DNA of 64,000 bases, from positions 434,001-498,000 of the forward strand of contig NZ_VJVZ01000002.1 of NCBI RefSeq assembly GCF_007097145.1, read 5' to 3'. The position numbers and the translations under genes were made by a program. The notes under the pieces are model-generated. The model was not told the origin of the DNA. It made no database searches and worked only from the letters and a program-made list of their open reading frames with translations. Shown here in pieces: positions 17,005 through 24,821 of this stretch; within the stretch, counting starts at the first letter, position 1, and every line of letters starts with the position of its first letter. This DNA comes from Flavobacterium zepuense. Its GTDB lineage: Bacteria; Bacteroidota; Bacteroidia; Flavobacteriales; Flavobacteriaceae.

Positions 17005-18033
17005 TTATTCCGATAATTCGCCGCGCAGTGCGGTTTCAAACTGGTGCTTAAAATCTGTATGCGGAATGCCCTGCCCCAGCAGGTACATCATCTTGGTAAT
17101 GGCAGCCTCGGTAGTAATGTCGGCGCCACTAATAACGCCTATTTCTTTAAGCAGGGTACTGGTTTCATAATGGCCCATGTTTACACGCCCTCCTGAGCAT
17201 TGGGTTACATTAACCACTTGCAGTCCGCCATTTATAGCATTTTGCAGTATGTTAATGAACCAGTCTTCGGATGGGGCATTGCCGGCACCGTAGGTTTCCA
17301 GTACAATACCTTTAAGGCCCGGGATGTTTACAATAGCCTGAAGCACCTGCACATTTAGGCCCGGAAACATTTTTACAATAGCTACATCGTCTTCAAACTT
17401 TAAGCCTACCTGTAGTTCCTGGTTATTTTCTTTTTGAAGAAGATATTCTTTGTTGATCTTAAGGTGTACGCCGCTTTCTGCCAGGGCAGGATAGTTGGGC
17501 GATGTAAAGGCATTAAAATGTTCGGCGCTGATTTTTGTGGTGCGGTTACCTCGGTACAGCTTGTATTCAAAATACAGGCATACTTCGCGTACTACAGGCT
17601 GGCCTTCGTGGCGCAATGAGGCTATCTGTATGGCCGTTATAAGGTTTTCTTTAGCATCGGTACGTAAATCGCCTATAGGTAGCTGAGAGCCCGTAAAAAC
17701 CACCGGCTTGTTTAAGTTTTGCAGCATAAAGCTTAACGCCGATGCCGAATATGACATGGTATCGCTGCCGTGCAGTATTACAAAACCATCATAATTATTG
17801 TAGTTTTCCTGAATTAACAAGGCAATCTTAACCCATTTGCCAGGCTCCATGTTAGAGGAATCTATGGGGCTGTCAAAAGATACCGTTTGTATATCGCAGT
17901 CCAGCTGCTTAAGCTCGGGTATGTTTTGCAGGAGTTTTTTAAAGTTGAATACCTTTAGCGCACCGGTCTCAAAATTCTTAACCATGCCTATGGTACCACC
18001 GGTATATATAAGCAGGATATTGGGCTTAGGCAT
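17005..18033 (-). CDS. ansA: Type I L-asparaginase, cytoplasmic
   Basis: This 342-residue protein has the N-terminal TGGTIGM motif (catalytic Thr14) and LHGSDTMSYSA (Ser90-Asp91). Ser replaces the Thr of the usual HGTDTM motif, keeping a hydroxyl. No signal peptide is present, so it belongs with the cytoplasmic AnsA type that hydrolyses asparagine to aspartate and ammonia for nitrogen catabolism. C-terminal segments LKGIVLETYGAGNAP and VTQCSGGRVNMG are standard for the family. The start codon overlaps the last 8 bp of the upstream acyltransferase gene, suggesting translational coupling. Length agrees with the family. Confidence 0.93.
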   Translation of the reverse strand: MPKPNILLIYTGGTIGMVKNFETGALKVFNFKKLLQNIPELKQLDCDIQTVSFDSPIDSSNMEPGKWVKIALLIQENYNNYDGFVILHGSDTMSYSASALSFMLQNLNKPVVFTGSQLPIGDLRTDAKENLITAIQIASLRHEGQPVVREVCLYFEYKLYRGNRTTKISAEHFNAFTSPNYPALAESGVHLKINKEYLLQKENNQELQVGLKFEDDVAIVKMFPGLNVQVLQAIVNIPGLKGIVLETYGAGNAPSEDWFINILQNAINGGLQVVNVTQCSGGRVNMGHYETSTLLKEIGVISGADITTEAAITKMMYLLGQGIPHTDFKHQFETALRGELSE

Positions 18034-19159
18034 CCTGGTACTTCATTTTATTAACTACCGGGTTAGCATACATGGCAAGGAAACCATCGCGCAATATCTT
18101 ATTTTCAATATCTATACGCATTTCAAGGCGCCTTTCAAACACCTGTTTTTCCTTTTCGGTATACTTATCGGCAAAACGGGTAGTATTGTGTACAAGATCG
18201 TATGCAATGTAATTGGTAGGCCAAAGCTTGTAGGTAGAGAGTATAGAATCGTCTATAACCTGTGCCAATGCCTGTATTTGCTTGTTTACGTTCTCGTTAG
18301 TGGCCGTAATAGCATCAAGCTCGGTGTCCAGTACATCTCCTACGTGTATGTGTATCCTTTTCTTTTGACCCATAATGCCGCTAAGCAGGGTATTAAAGTC
18401 TTCATTCTTTTCTTTTACATACACTTCGGCTTTAGCCTGGGCTAAAAGCTGTGGCATTTTAAGTGCATCGGTAGGATCATATTCATACGAAATGGAAACC
18501 GGTACGATCTTAACCTTTTTAAAGAAATCCATAAGGTTTTGCTCGTCTGATGCCATGGCAAGCATTTTTAAAACGCCCTGCTGTGTACTATCATTTCCAT
18601 CTTTAGTACGGCCTTCGCGCTGGGCTATCCAAACCGAGCGGTTCTCTCGCGTAAGCAATTGGCAAATGTATTCGCTCATTAACTTAGAGCTTTGCAGCAG
18701 TTCGCGTGGCGAAAGCCCGCGCTGTACAACAAAGTTGCGGTTAAGCCTTGAGAGTACGTGCAAAAATGTTTTTTGCACCAGGTTATCGCCAATGGCCGAA
18801 GCCGTCATGATAAGGCCATGATCTAACAAACAAACATTAAGCAACGAGGTATCTAAGATAATATCCCTATGGTTGGATATGTAAAGGTAAGGAGCGTGCT
18901 TATCCAGCTTTTCAAAGCCGGAGGTTGTTAAGCCTTCAGAGCTTTTTTCGAGTACTTTTTGTACTGCGTTGTATATAAAATTAGCCTGGAAATCGCGTTT
19001 AGAATGAGTTTTGGTGAGCTGTTCTGCCCAAACCTCTTCTTTAACGTCGGGAAAAGTAAAGCTCATGAGCGCTTTCATCATAGGGTGGTGTACTACACTA
19101 CGTAGGGCCTCATTTACTTCGCTGTCATAAAAAGGCCTGATATGATCAAATTTCGACAT
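18026..19159 (-). CDS. Glycerol(-3-phosphate) acyltransferase-like protein
   Basis: This 377-residue protein belongs to the PlsB/PlsC acyltransferase superfamily. YLYISNHRDIILD holds the putative catalytic His97. Asp comes six residues later (Asp103) rather than five as in the usual H-x4-D motif, so alignment of the catalytic pair needs care; Asp99 is the alternative. WIAQREGRTKDGND resembles the phosphate-binding block of membrane glycerol-3-phosphate acyltransferases. A likely role is acyl transfer in phospholipid or ornithine/amino-lipid synthesis at the inner membrane. No clear transmembrane helix is seen, implying peripheral association. It overlaps ansA by 8 bp, with tatD 68 bp upstream on the same strand. 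Confidence 0.78.
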   Translation of the reverse strand: MSKFDHIRPFYDSEVNEALRSVVHHPMMKALMSFTFPDVKEEVWAEQLTKTHSKRDFQANFIYNAVQKVLEKSSEGLTTSGFEKLDKHAPYLYISNHRDIILDTSLLNVCLLDHGLIMTASAIGDNLVQKTFLHVLSRLNRNFVVQRGLSPRELLQSSKLMSEYICQLLTRENRSVWIAQREGRTKDGNDSTQQGVLKMLAMASDEQNLMDFFKKVKIVPVSISYEYDPTDALKMPQLLAQAKAEVYVKEKNEDFNTLLSGIMGQKKRIHIHVGDVLDTELDAITATNENVNKQIQALAQVIDDSILSTYKLWPTNYIAYDLVHNTTRFADKYTEKEKQVFERRLEMRIDIENKILRDGFLAMYANPVVNKMKYQDA

Positions 19160-19227
19160 GTACTTAATTAAGGTTTAAACTATCTGCAAATGAACAAAAA
19201 TTTATTGAATTTAACCGAAATTCTTTG

Positions 19228-19995
19228 TTAAATCCCGTATATATCTTTAGAATTTTGAGTGGTTATCTGCGCAATTTCTTCTATCGTAACCCCATAAATT
19301 TCGGCAAGCTTTTGAGCAACAAGGGGTATGTAGCTGCTCTCGTTGCGCCTGCCCCTGTGCGGCACGGGGGCCAGGTAAGGCGCATCGGTTTCTAACACAA
19401 TGTATTGCGGGGGTATGTCTTTTAAAAACTCGTCTATCTTACCATTTTTAAACGTGGCCACCCCGCCTATCCCCAACTTCATATTGTAAGAAATGGCTTT
19501 TTGTGCCTGTTCAAAATCGCCGGTAAAGCAATGAAATATCCCGAACAAATCAGCCCCTTTTTCCTCTTCTAAAACATCAAACGTTTCATTAAAGGCATCG
19601 CGGCAATGTATGTTTATGGGCAGCTTATAGTTTTTTGCAAGCTGTACCTGGTGTTTAAAGGCGTGTTGCTGTTGGGTAAGCCGGGTTTTATCCCAGTAGA
19701 GGTCTACCCCTATTTCGCCCACGGCATAAAATTTATGGTTGGCCAGCTGCGCTTCTACATGCGCCAGCTCTTCTAAATAATTTTCTTTTACATAGGTGGG
19801 GTGCAGCCCCATCATTAAAAAAACATTATCGGGGTACTGCTTTTCCATTGCATACATCTGCTGCGTGTAGGTAGAATCTATAGACGGCACAAAAAGCCTG
19901 CTAACACCGGCATCAAAGGCGCGCTGCATCATGGCATCCCGGTCGGCCGCAAACTCTTCGCTGTATAAATGCGTATGTGTATCGGTAAGTATCAT
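19228..19995 (-). CDS. tatD: TatD-family metal-dependent hydrolase (DNase)
   Basis: This 255-residue TIM-barrel hydrolase has metal ligands in DTHTHLYSEEF (His6, His8), GEIGVDLYW (Glu), INIHCRDAF, IFHCFTGD and LETDAPYLAP (Asp). The nearby residues PVPHRGRRNESSY are the family signature before the C-terminus. TatD proteins are cytoplasmic 3'-5' exonucleases/deoxyribonucleases linked to DNA quality control. The gene is first of the minus-strand set tatD-acyltransferase-ansA and is divergent from the retropepsin-like gene. Its length is normal for the family. Confidence 0.94.
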   Translation of the reverse strand: MILTDTHTHLYSEEFAADRDAMMQRAFDAGVSRLFVPSIDSTYTQQMYAMEKQYPDNVFLMMGLHPTYVKENYLEELAHVEAQLANHKFYAVGEIGVDLYWDKTRLTQQQHAFKHQVQLAKNYKLPINIHCRDAFNETFDVLEEEKGADLFGIFHCFTGDFEQAQKAISYNMKLGIGGVATFKNGKIDEFLKDIPPQYIVLETDAPYLAPVPHRGRRNESSYIPLVAQKLAEIYGVTIEEIAQITTQNSKDIYGI

Positions 19996-20037
19996 GTTGT
20001 ATTTCTAAACGGTAAAATTACAAACTTGGCGTGGCTT

Positions 20038-20070
20038 TTGCCCTGTATATCTAAATTTAAATTATTTTTG
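20038..20070 (+). promoter_or_regulatory. Promoter of the retropepsin-like gene
   Basis: TTG (20038-20040), 22-nt spacer, TATTTTTG (20063-20070), a full match to TAnnTTTG. The start site would be near 20074, giving a leader of about 22 nt to the ATG at 20096. Confidence 0.65.
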
Positions 20071-20095
20071 AATCACCAGAAACCAGTTCTAAAAA

Positions 20096-20533
20096 ATGGA
20101 TACCCTTCAAAGCACCTTAAAAAACAAAGGCTACAAACGCATAAAGTTTAAAATTAGCAAAACACAACACCTGCTGCTAAAAGGCAAAATAAATGGCATA
20201 GACGGCCACTTTATATTAGATACCGGAGCCTCTAACAGCTGCGTGGGCTTTGAAGGCATTAACCATTTTACCCTCCTGGCAGCCGACTCTGATACCCGTG
20301 CCGCAGGTGCAGGCGGTATAGGTATGGTAACGCAAACATCGGTCAAAAACAATTTAAAGCTGGGCCGCTGGAGCACTAAAAAGTTGGCACTGGTTATTTT
20401 TGATATGTCGCACGTTAACCAGGCATTGCAACAATATAAAGCCAAACCTGTACACGGTATAATTGGGGCCGATATTCTTATAAAAGGCAAGGCAATAATA
20501 GATTACAATAACTTTTGTTTGTATTTGAAGTAG
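20096..20533 (+). CDS. Retropepsin-like aspartic protease domain protein, cytoplasmic
   Basis: This 145-residue single-domain protein contains the retropepsin active-site motif in GHFILDTGASNSCVG (Asp42) and the second family motif in VHGIIGADIL near residue 115, the hydrophobic-hydrophobic-Gly turn that supports the active site. Retropepsins work as homodimers, each chain giving one Asp. No signal peptide or membrane segment is present, so it is expected in the cytoplasm, unlike most bacterial homologues with membrane anchors. It is monocistronic, with its own promoter. Its substrate is unknown; it could also be a degenerate binding protein. The fold call is strong and protease activity is inferred. 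Confidence 0.8.
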   Translation: MDTLQSTLKNKGYKRIKFKISKTQHLLLKGKINGIDGHFILDTGASNSCVGFEGINHFTLLAADSDTRAAGAGGIGMVTQTSVKNNLKLGRWSTKKLALVIFDMSHVNQALQQYKAKPVHGIIGADILIKGKAIIDYNNFCLYLK

Positions 20534-20657
20534 TGCACGTTCATTAAATGCAATAACAATTATTCTTTAGCCAAATTAAATGATTTTATTATTCAGAAAA
20601 TACGCAACCTAAAAGCTTATAGAGCATCTGATATTAAAACCACTTAAATTATTAGCT

Positions 20658-22232
20658 ATGAAAAAATTGTTACTATTATTATTATTCAGTGTTTCTGCAT
20701 TTGCCCAACCTAATATTGGCGAGCCTATAACTGTTGTTGTTTGCGATCAGGACGAATACACCATGAATGGTGCTACATTCGTTGATCTTACTGTAAACAA
20801 CACTATTGTATTGAACGGGCTTAGCCCAGATGAATATAGCGTGTCATATTATGAAACAGAACAATATGCCGTTAACGGTACTAACGCGATAGAAAATCCT
20901 CAAGCAGCCTACGTAAGTAATGGCCAAAGTATTTTTATTAAAGTTGCACAAATAGGTCAGCCTGCCAATTTCGCTATTGCGTATTTTTCTATTGTAATTA
21001 ACATTATTCCGATTATTAATAATCCAACGGCACTTGTACGTTGCAATGAGGCGTTACCAAACGATTTTATGACATCTTTTGACCTTACTACAAAAGACAA
21101 CGAAATAACCGGAGATTGCATAGGCTGTAGTGTTGAGTATTTTTGGAGTGAAAATAACTCTCTTATTGACAATCCTACTAATTTTACTAACTACACCAAT
21201 CCGCAAGTGCTAAATGTAAAAGTGACGTCTGTAAATGGATGTGAAGCTTATACCACATTAACTATTAAAGTACTGCCACTACCACTTTATATGGGAATGC
21301 CTGACTTATATTCCTGCAATGGAATTTTTGACCTTACCCAGAATAACAATCTTTATGACAGTTCATTTATTATTACCCATTATGCTACTTTAGAAGACGC
21401 ATTAAACAATGTTAATCCATTTCCCAACCCTACTACCTACAGCAGCCAAAATGGAATTGTTTTTGTAAGAGTAGCCATACCAGCACCTAACCCTAACGAA
21501 CCTGTTTGCTCTCAAATATACGAACAACAATTGGTAGTAAATAATTTAGAAGTTGAAGGTATCGCATCTGTTGGCAATGATATAGTTATAACACTCAATT
21601 CATCCGAAACATATCTATACACAATAAGCTCGGCACCGACATCGGCCGAATTAATCAGCCAGAATTCCAATATTTTTACGGATATGCCTTTTGGCTCATA
21701 CACTTTTGTGATACAGAATAGTTGTGGAAATATTGTAACTATAACTTTTGACCACATTTTAACAGCCCCTCTTGGAGAAACAACACAAACTTTTACCGAA
21801 GGCGAAACCCTTGCCAACCTGGAAGTGGAGGGCGAAAACATACAATGGTATGCTACCGAAACCGGAGATAATCTATTAAACATTGAGACTTTACTTGTAG
21901 ATGGTGCCATTTACTATGCATCTCAAACTATAGATGGTGTAGAGAGCACACAAAGGCTTGGCGTTACCGTTACAAAGGTTTTAGGCTTAGATAATGACAC
22001 TATACCGGGATTAAGCTATTTCCCTAACCCGGTAAAAAACACATTTACAGTAACAAATAGCAACACTATAGATGACATAAGTGTTTACAATACTTTAGGC
22101 CAGCTGGTGCTTACAACGGCTATCAACAGCACTGAGGGAACAATAGATTTTTCGGCTTTTAACAATGGCATCTATTTTATAAAAGTTACAGCCGGTAAAA
22201 ACCAGCAAACTATTAAGGTTGTAAAGCAATAG
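20658..22232 (+). CDS. Secreted T9SS type A sorting-domain protein
   Basis: This 524-residue protein has a signal peptide ending at VSAFAQ and a C-terminal type A sorting domain (about residues 450-524: LSYFPNPVKNTF, SVYNTLGQLV, FNNGIYFIKV, TIKVVKQ). This directs export by the type 9 system and, usually, attachment to the cell surface. The middle is beta-rich and low in charge, with repeated segments (IPIINNPTALVRCNEALP, LPLYMGMPDLYSCNG) resembling SprB-like or adhesin modules. There is no catalytic motif. About 80 residues before the sorting domain are shared with the neighbour at 22355. The function is unknown; surface adhesion is a guess. Confidence 0.82.
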   Translation: MKKLLLLLLFSVSAFAQPNIGEPITVVVCDQDEYTMNGATFVDLTVNNTIVLNGLSPDEYSVSYYETEQYAVNGTNAIENPQAAYVSNGQSIFIKVAQIGQPANFAIAYFSIVINIIPIINNPTALVRCNEALPNDFMTSFDLTTKDNEITGDCIGCSVEYFWSENNSLIDNPTNFTNYTNPQVLNVKVTSVNGCEAYTTLTIKVLPLPLYMGMPDLYSCNGIFDLTQNNNLYDSSFIITHYATLEDALNNVNPFPNPTTYSSQNGIVFVRVAIPAPNPNEPVCSQIYEQQLVVNNLEVEGIASVGNDIVITLNSSETYLYTISSAPTSAELISQNSNIFTDMPFGSYTFVIQNSCGNIVTITFDHILTAPLGETTQTFTEGETLANLEVEGENIQWYATETGDNLLNIETLLVDGAIYYASQTIDGVESTQRLGVTVTKVLGLDNDTIPGLSYFPNPVKNTFTVTNSNTIDDISVYNTLGQLVLTTAINSTEGTIDFSAFNNGIYFIKVTAGKNQQTIKVVKQ

Positions 22233-22253
22233 TAAAAGATATTACATTTCTAT

Positions 22254-22280
22254 AGCTCCGCAAATTGCGGAGCTTTTTTA
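22254..22280 (+). terminator. Terminator
   Basis: AGCTCCGCA (22254-22262), loop AAT, TGCGGAGCT (22266-22274), then TTTTTA. Confidence 0.9.
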
Positions 22281-22331
22281 TTCCCAGAGAAGAGATTTAA
22301 GTTAATCATCACGTTAGTAGGTAGTTTTTAT

Positions 22332-22339
22332 TACTTTTG
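22332..22339 (+). promoter_or_regulatory. -7 element of the second T9SS gene
   Basis: TACTTTTG fits TAnnTTTG 15 nt before the ATG at 22355. No good -33 TTG is visible. The TTG inside this box could be mistaken for a start codon. Confidence 0.5.
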
Positions 22340-22354
22340 AAAAAAATTACTACC

Positions 22355-23401
22355 ATGAAAAAACTCTACGCTTTTTATTTATTACTTTTTAGCATTACCA
22401 TGTATGCACAGCCTAACATTGGCATGCCCCAAGATCTATATGCCTGCGACGAAAATGAAAATGGGTTTGCCACGTTTGACCTGAGCTGGAACGATGAATC
22501 TGCTTTAGGAACATTAAACCCGGAAGATTACACGGTTGCTTACTTTCAAACCAATGCAGATGCCCAGGCAAACGCTAACCCGATACCTGTTTTTTACAGT
22601 AATACCATTGCTTACAACCAAACGGTTTATGTAAGGGTGAGCGAAAATGAAAATTCTGATAATTTTGCAGTGGCAGACTTTGATTTAATCGTAACAAGTA
22701 CATTTGAAGTTGAAAACATAGTGTCTGTTGGCTATGATTTTACAGTAACGCTTAGTGCGCCAGGGCTGTATCAATACACCGTGGTTGCTGCTCCAGCCGG
22801 GGCACCTATAGTGTTACCCTTTGCACAGGAGTCTAACATCTTTACAGATATGCCTTTTGGCCAATATTCTCTAATGATAGAGAACGGCTGCGTAAATGCT
22901 GTAACCATAACTTTTGACCATATGTTAACGGCTCCTGTAGGCGAGTCCATACAAACATTGATAGAGGGCCAAACCCTTGCCGACGTGGAAGTGGAAGGCG
23001 AAAACATACAATGGTATGCTACTGAAACAGGTGATAATCCGCTTGCAATGACAACACTGCTGGTAAATGAAACAACATATTATGCAGCACAATCTATAGA
23101 CGGGACGGAAAGCACGCAACGTTTAGCTGTTACGGTTCACCTGGTAACATTAGGCGTAAATAATAACCAATTTGCCGCGCTTAGATACTACCCTAACCCG
23201 GTAGTAAACAACCTTAGCATTAGCAATACTGTTGCTATTGATGCTATAGAGGTTTACAACACATTAGGCCAGCAGGTGCTTACAACAAAGCCTAATGCAA
23301 CAGGAGCTACAATAAATTTCAGCTCGTTTAATAGCGGTATTTATTTTGTGAAAATACAAAGTGGCAATGCCCAAAAAACTATTAGGGTAATTAAGCAGTA
23401 A
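22355..23401 (+). CDS. Secreted T9SS type A sorting-domain protein (paralogue)
   Basis: This 348-residue protein starts at ATG 22355 (MKKLYAFYLLLF); an upstream TTG in frame lies in the promoter. A signal peptide ends at TMYAQ, giving a mature start PNIGMPQDL like the PNIGEP of the neighbour. The shared region contains DMPFGQYSL, AFDHMLTAP-type sequence and EVEGENIQWYATETGDN, then a type A sorting domain (LRYYPNPVVNNLSI, EVYNTLGQQV, IRVIKQ). Compared with the gene at 20658 it lacks about 170 central residues. The likely origin is tandem duplication with deletion. Its role is unknown; it is predicted to be secreted or displayed at the surface. Confidence 0.82.
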   Translation: MKKLYAFYLLLFSITMYAQPNIGMPQDLYACDENENGFATFDLSWNDESALGTLNPEDYTVAYFQTNADAQANANPIPVFYSNTIAYNQTVYVRVSENENSDNFAVADFDLIVTSTFEVENIVSVGYDFTVTLSAPGLYQYTVVAAPAGAPIVLPFAQESNIFTDMPFGQYSLMIENGCVNAVTITFDHMLTAPVGESIQTLIEGQTLADVEVEGENIQWYATETGDNPLAMTTLLVNETTYYAAQSIDGTESTQRLAVTVHLVTLGVNNNQFAALRYYPNPVVNNLSISNTVAIDAIEVYNTLGQQVLTTKPNATGATINFSSFNSGIYFVKIQSGNAQKTIRVIKQ

Positions 23402-23423
23402 ACTGTTTACACACAAATCACAT

Positions 23424-23450
23424 AAGGCTCTGCAATGCAGGGCTTTTTTT
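23424..23450 (+). terminator. Terminator
   Basis: AAGGCTCTGC (23424-23433) pairs with GCAGGGCTTT (23437-23446) with wobble pairs, followed by a T-run. Confidence 0.75.
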
Positions 23451-23736
23451 CTGCCTGATAACCGCTATTGATTATCATACGATAATTTATCTTTTTTTGA
23501 AAAACATATCATTTTGACGTTTTACCAAAAGACAAATAGTTAAAAAACGAATATCATCTGTAAGAAATTAGCCAAAATTATACTTTTTATTAAAATATTT
23601 TCATTTAATTAACTGAAAAACAAGCACATACTCAATGTAAATATATTGTAAACTTAATAGCAATTAATTTTACCAGTTTATAAAATTTAAATATCATTGC
23701 AGCACTAACAAAAACACTTATAACAATCAATTACCC
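23451..23736. other. AT-rich intergenic region without recognised gene
   Basis: This 286-nt stretch before the lipoprotein gene at 23737 has very low GC and stops in all frames. It contains a short inverted repeat ATTATC-atac-GATAAT (23471-23486) and T-runs, but no exact TAnnTTTG box. It could hold a long leader or a promoter of a different class. I see nothing I can name. Confidence 0.5.
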
Positions 23737-24213
23737 ATGAAAAAATTATTCCTTTTTACATGCCTTTCAGCTTTAGCTTTAACGTTTAATTCTTGTTCTG
23801 ATGATGATAACAAATCTAACGAAACTGACGGCACCTCAGGTACAGTAACTTTTAAAGTAAATGGTGTTGCTAAAACATACAACACTATTACTGTTAATCC
23901 GGAATCTGAAGTATCTGATGGCGAAACGTTTGAGTGGATCACTATTACAGCTTCACCCGAAGGCTCGGCTTCAGAATTTGTAACTTTCGAGCTTGAAAAA
24001 GAAGCAGTTGGTGCTGATGCTTCAAACTATTTTGAGTACGTTGAGAACAACGTAACTTACTACTGGGATAATGAGTTTAACGTTAACACGTTAACCAACA
24101 ATAATGATAAAGTTAAAGGCACATTCTCCGGAACAGTATCAATTTACGATGCCAACGCCCAGGAAACTGTAACTAAAACAATCAGCGAAGGTACTTTTGA
24201 TATCAACAGATAA
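23737..24213 (+). CDS. Small surface lipoprotein, unknown function
   Basis: This 158-residue protein has a lipoprotein signal (LTFNSCSDDDNKSNE, Cys20). Ser-Asp-Asp-Asp directly after Cys matches the surface-export signal reported for Bacteroides and Flavobacterium lipoproteins, so it is predicted on the outer face of the outer membrane. The mature part is a single beta domain (GTVTFKVNGVAKTYNTI to GTFSGTVSIYD) ending in ISEGTFDINR. A paralogue with the same layout follows at 24303. No enzymatic motif is visible. The beta domain resembles many DUF lipoproteins of this phylum; no function is proposed. Confidence 0.75.
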   Translation: MKKLFLFTCLSALALTFNSCSDDDNKSNETDGTSGTVTFKVNGVAKTYNTITVNPESEVSDGETFEWITITASPEGSASEFVTFELEKEAVGADASNYFEYVENNVTYYWDNEFNVNTLTNNNDKVKGTFSGTVSIYDANAQETVTKTISEGTFDINR

Positions 24214-24234
24214 TCATTACTGATAATTTCAGAG

Positions 24235-24266
24235 GCCCTGTTTATTAATTTAAACAGGGCTTTTTT
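24235..24266 (+). terminator. Terminator
   Basis: GCCCTGTTTA (24235-24244), loop TTAATT, TAAACAGGGC (24251-24260), TTTTTT. Confidence 0.92.
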
Positions 24267-24302
24267 ATTTATATTAGCACCCTTAAACCCAATTTTGTAT
24301 TG

Positions 24303-24764
24303 ATGAAAAAGATATTACTACTTACCTGCCTTTGTATTTTTACACTAAATTTTAGTTCGTGCTCTAATGATGATGACGCTGCAAAACAAGGCGGCAGCAT
24401 AAGTTTTACTATTAATGGTGAACAACATGTTTTTAATGATGTAACAATACACCCATCGCAAAGTTATGAGCGCGAAAATGAGGGTTACAGGTCTGCGTTT
24501 GCTGGAGAAAGTGAAGGCAACACATCCATACGCATTACCTTCCCTGTTACAGATGCTGCTGTAAACGGCAACGGCTTAATAGAATATATGGCCGATAACC
24601 AAATTTTTTTTGATAACAACCAGGTAACCCTTACCTATACCCAAAATAGTAACCATAAACTTAAAGGTACTTTTAGCGGCACCTTTACAAACGGTTATTT
24701 TGAAGATTCTCCGGATTACCAGGAGCGGACAATTACAAACGGTACTTTTGATATTACGTATTAA
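24303..24764 (+). CDS. Small surface lipoprotein, paralogue of the upstream gene
   Basis: This 153-residue protein starts at ATG 24303. The lipoprotein signal is LNFSSCSNDDDAAKQG; Ser-Asn-Asp-Asp-Asp after Cys again looks like an acidic surface-export signal. The mature domain matches the neighbour in order: GGSISFTINGEQHVFNDVTIHPS, a middle with ITFPVTDAAVNGNG, KLKGTFSGTF and a terminal ITNGTFDITY. Each gene has its own terminator, so they are separate units rather than an operon. The function is unknown. The ending GTFDI is shared and may mark the last strand of the beta-sandwich. Confidence 0.75.
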   Translation: MKKILLLTCLCIFTLNFSSCSNDDDAAKQGGSISFTINGEQHVFNDVTIHPSQSYERENEGYRSAFAGESEGNTSIRITFPVTDAAVNGNGLIEYMADNQIFFDNNQVTLTYTQNSNHKLKGTFSGTFTNGYFEDSPDYQERTITNGTFDITY

Positions 24765-24769
24765 AACAA

Positions 24770-24800
24770 AAAACGCCCACTAAATAGTGGGCGTTTTGTA
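24770..24800. terminator. Bidirectional terminator between lipoprotein gene and odhB
   Basis: AAAACGCCCACT (24770-24781), loop AAAT, AGTGGGCGTTTT (24786-24797). The stem is a perfect 12 bp, with T-runs on both strands between converging genes. Confidence 0.92.
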
Positions 24801-24821
24801 TATATAAAACTTAGTAACTTA

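Noticed and set aside
22337..22354. TTG start six codons upstream of the second T9SS gene
   Set aside because: TTG lies inside the TACTTTTG promoter element. The ATG at 22355 starts a good signal peptide.
23471..23486. ATTATC/GATAAT inverted repeat as a Fur box
   Set aside because: Only 6-bp arms with no nearby promoter and no iron-related gene; too weak to call.
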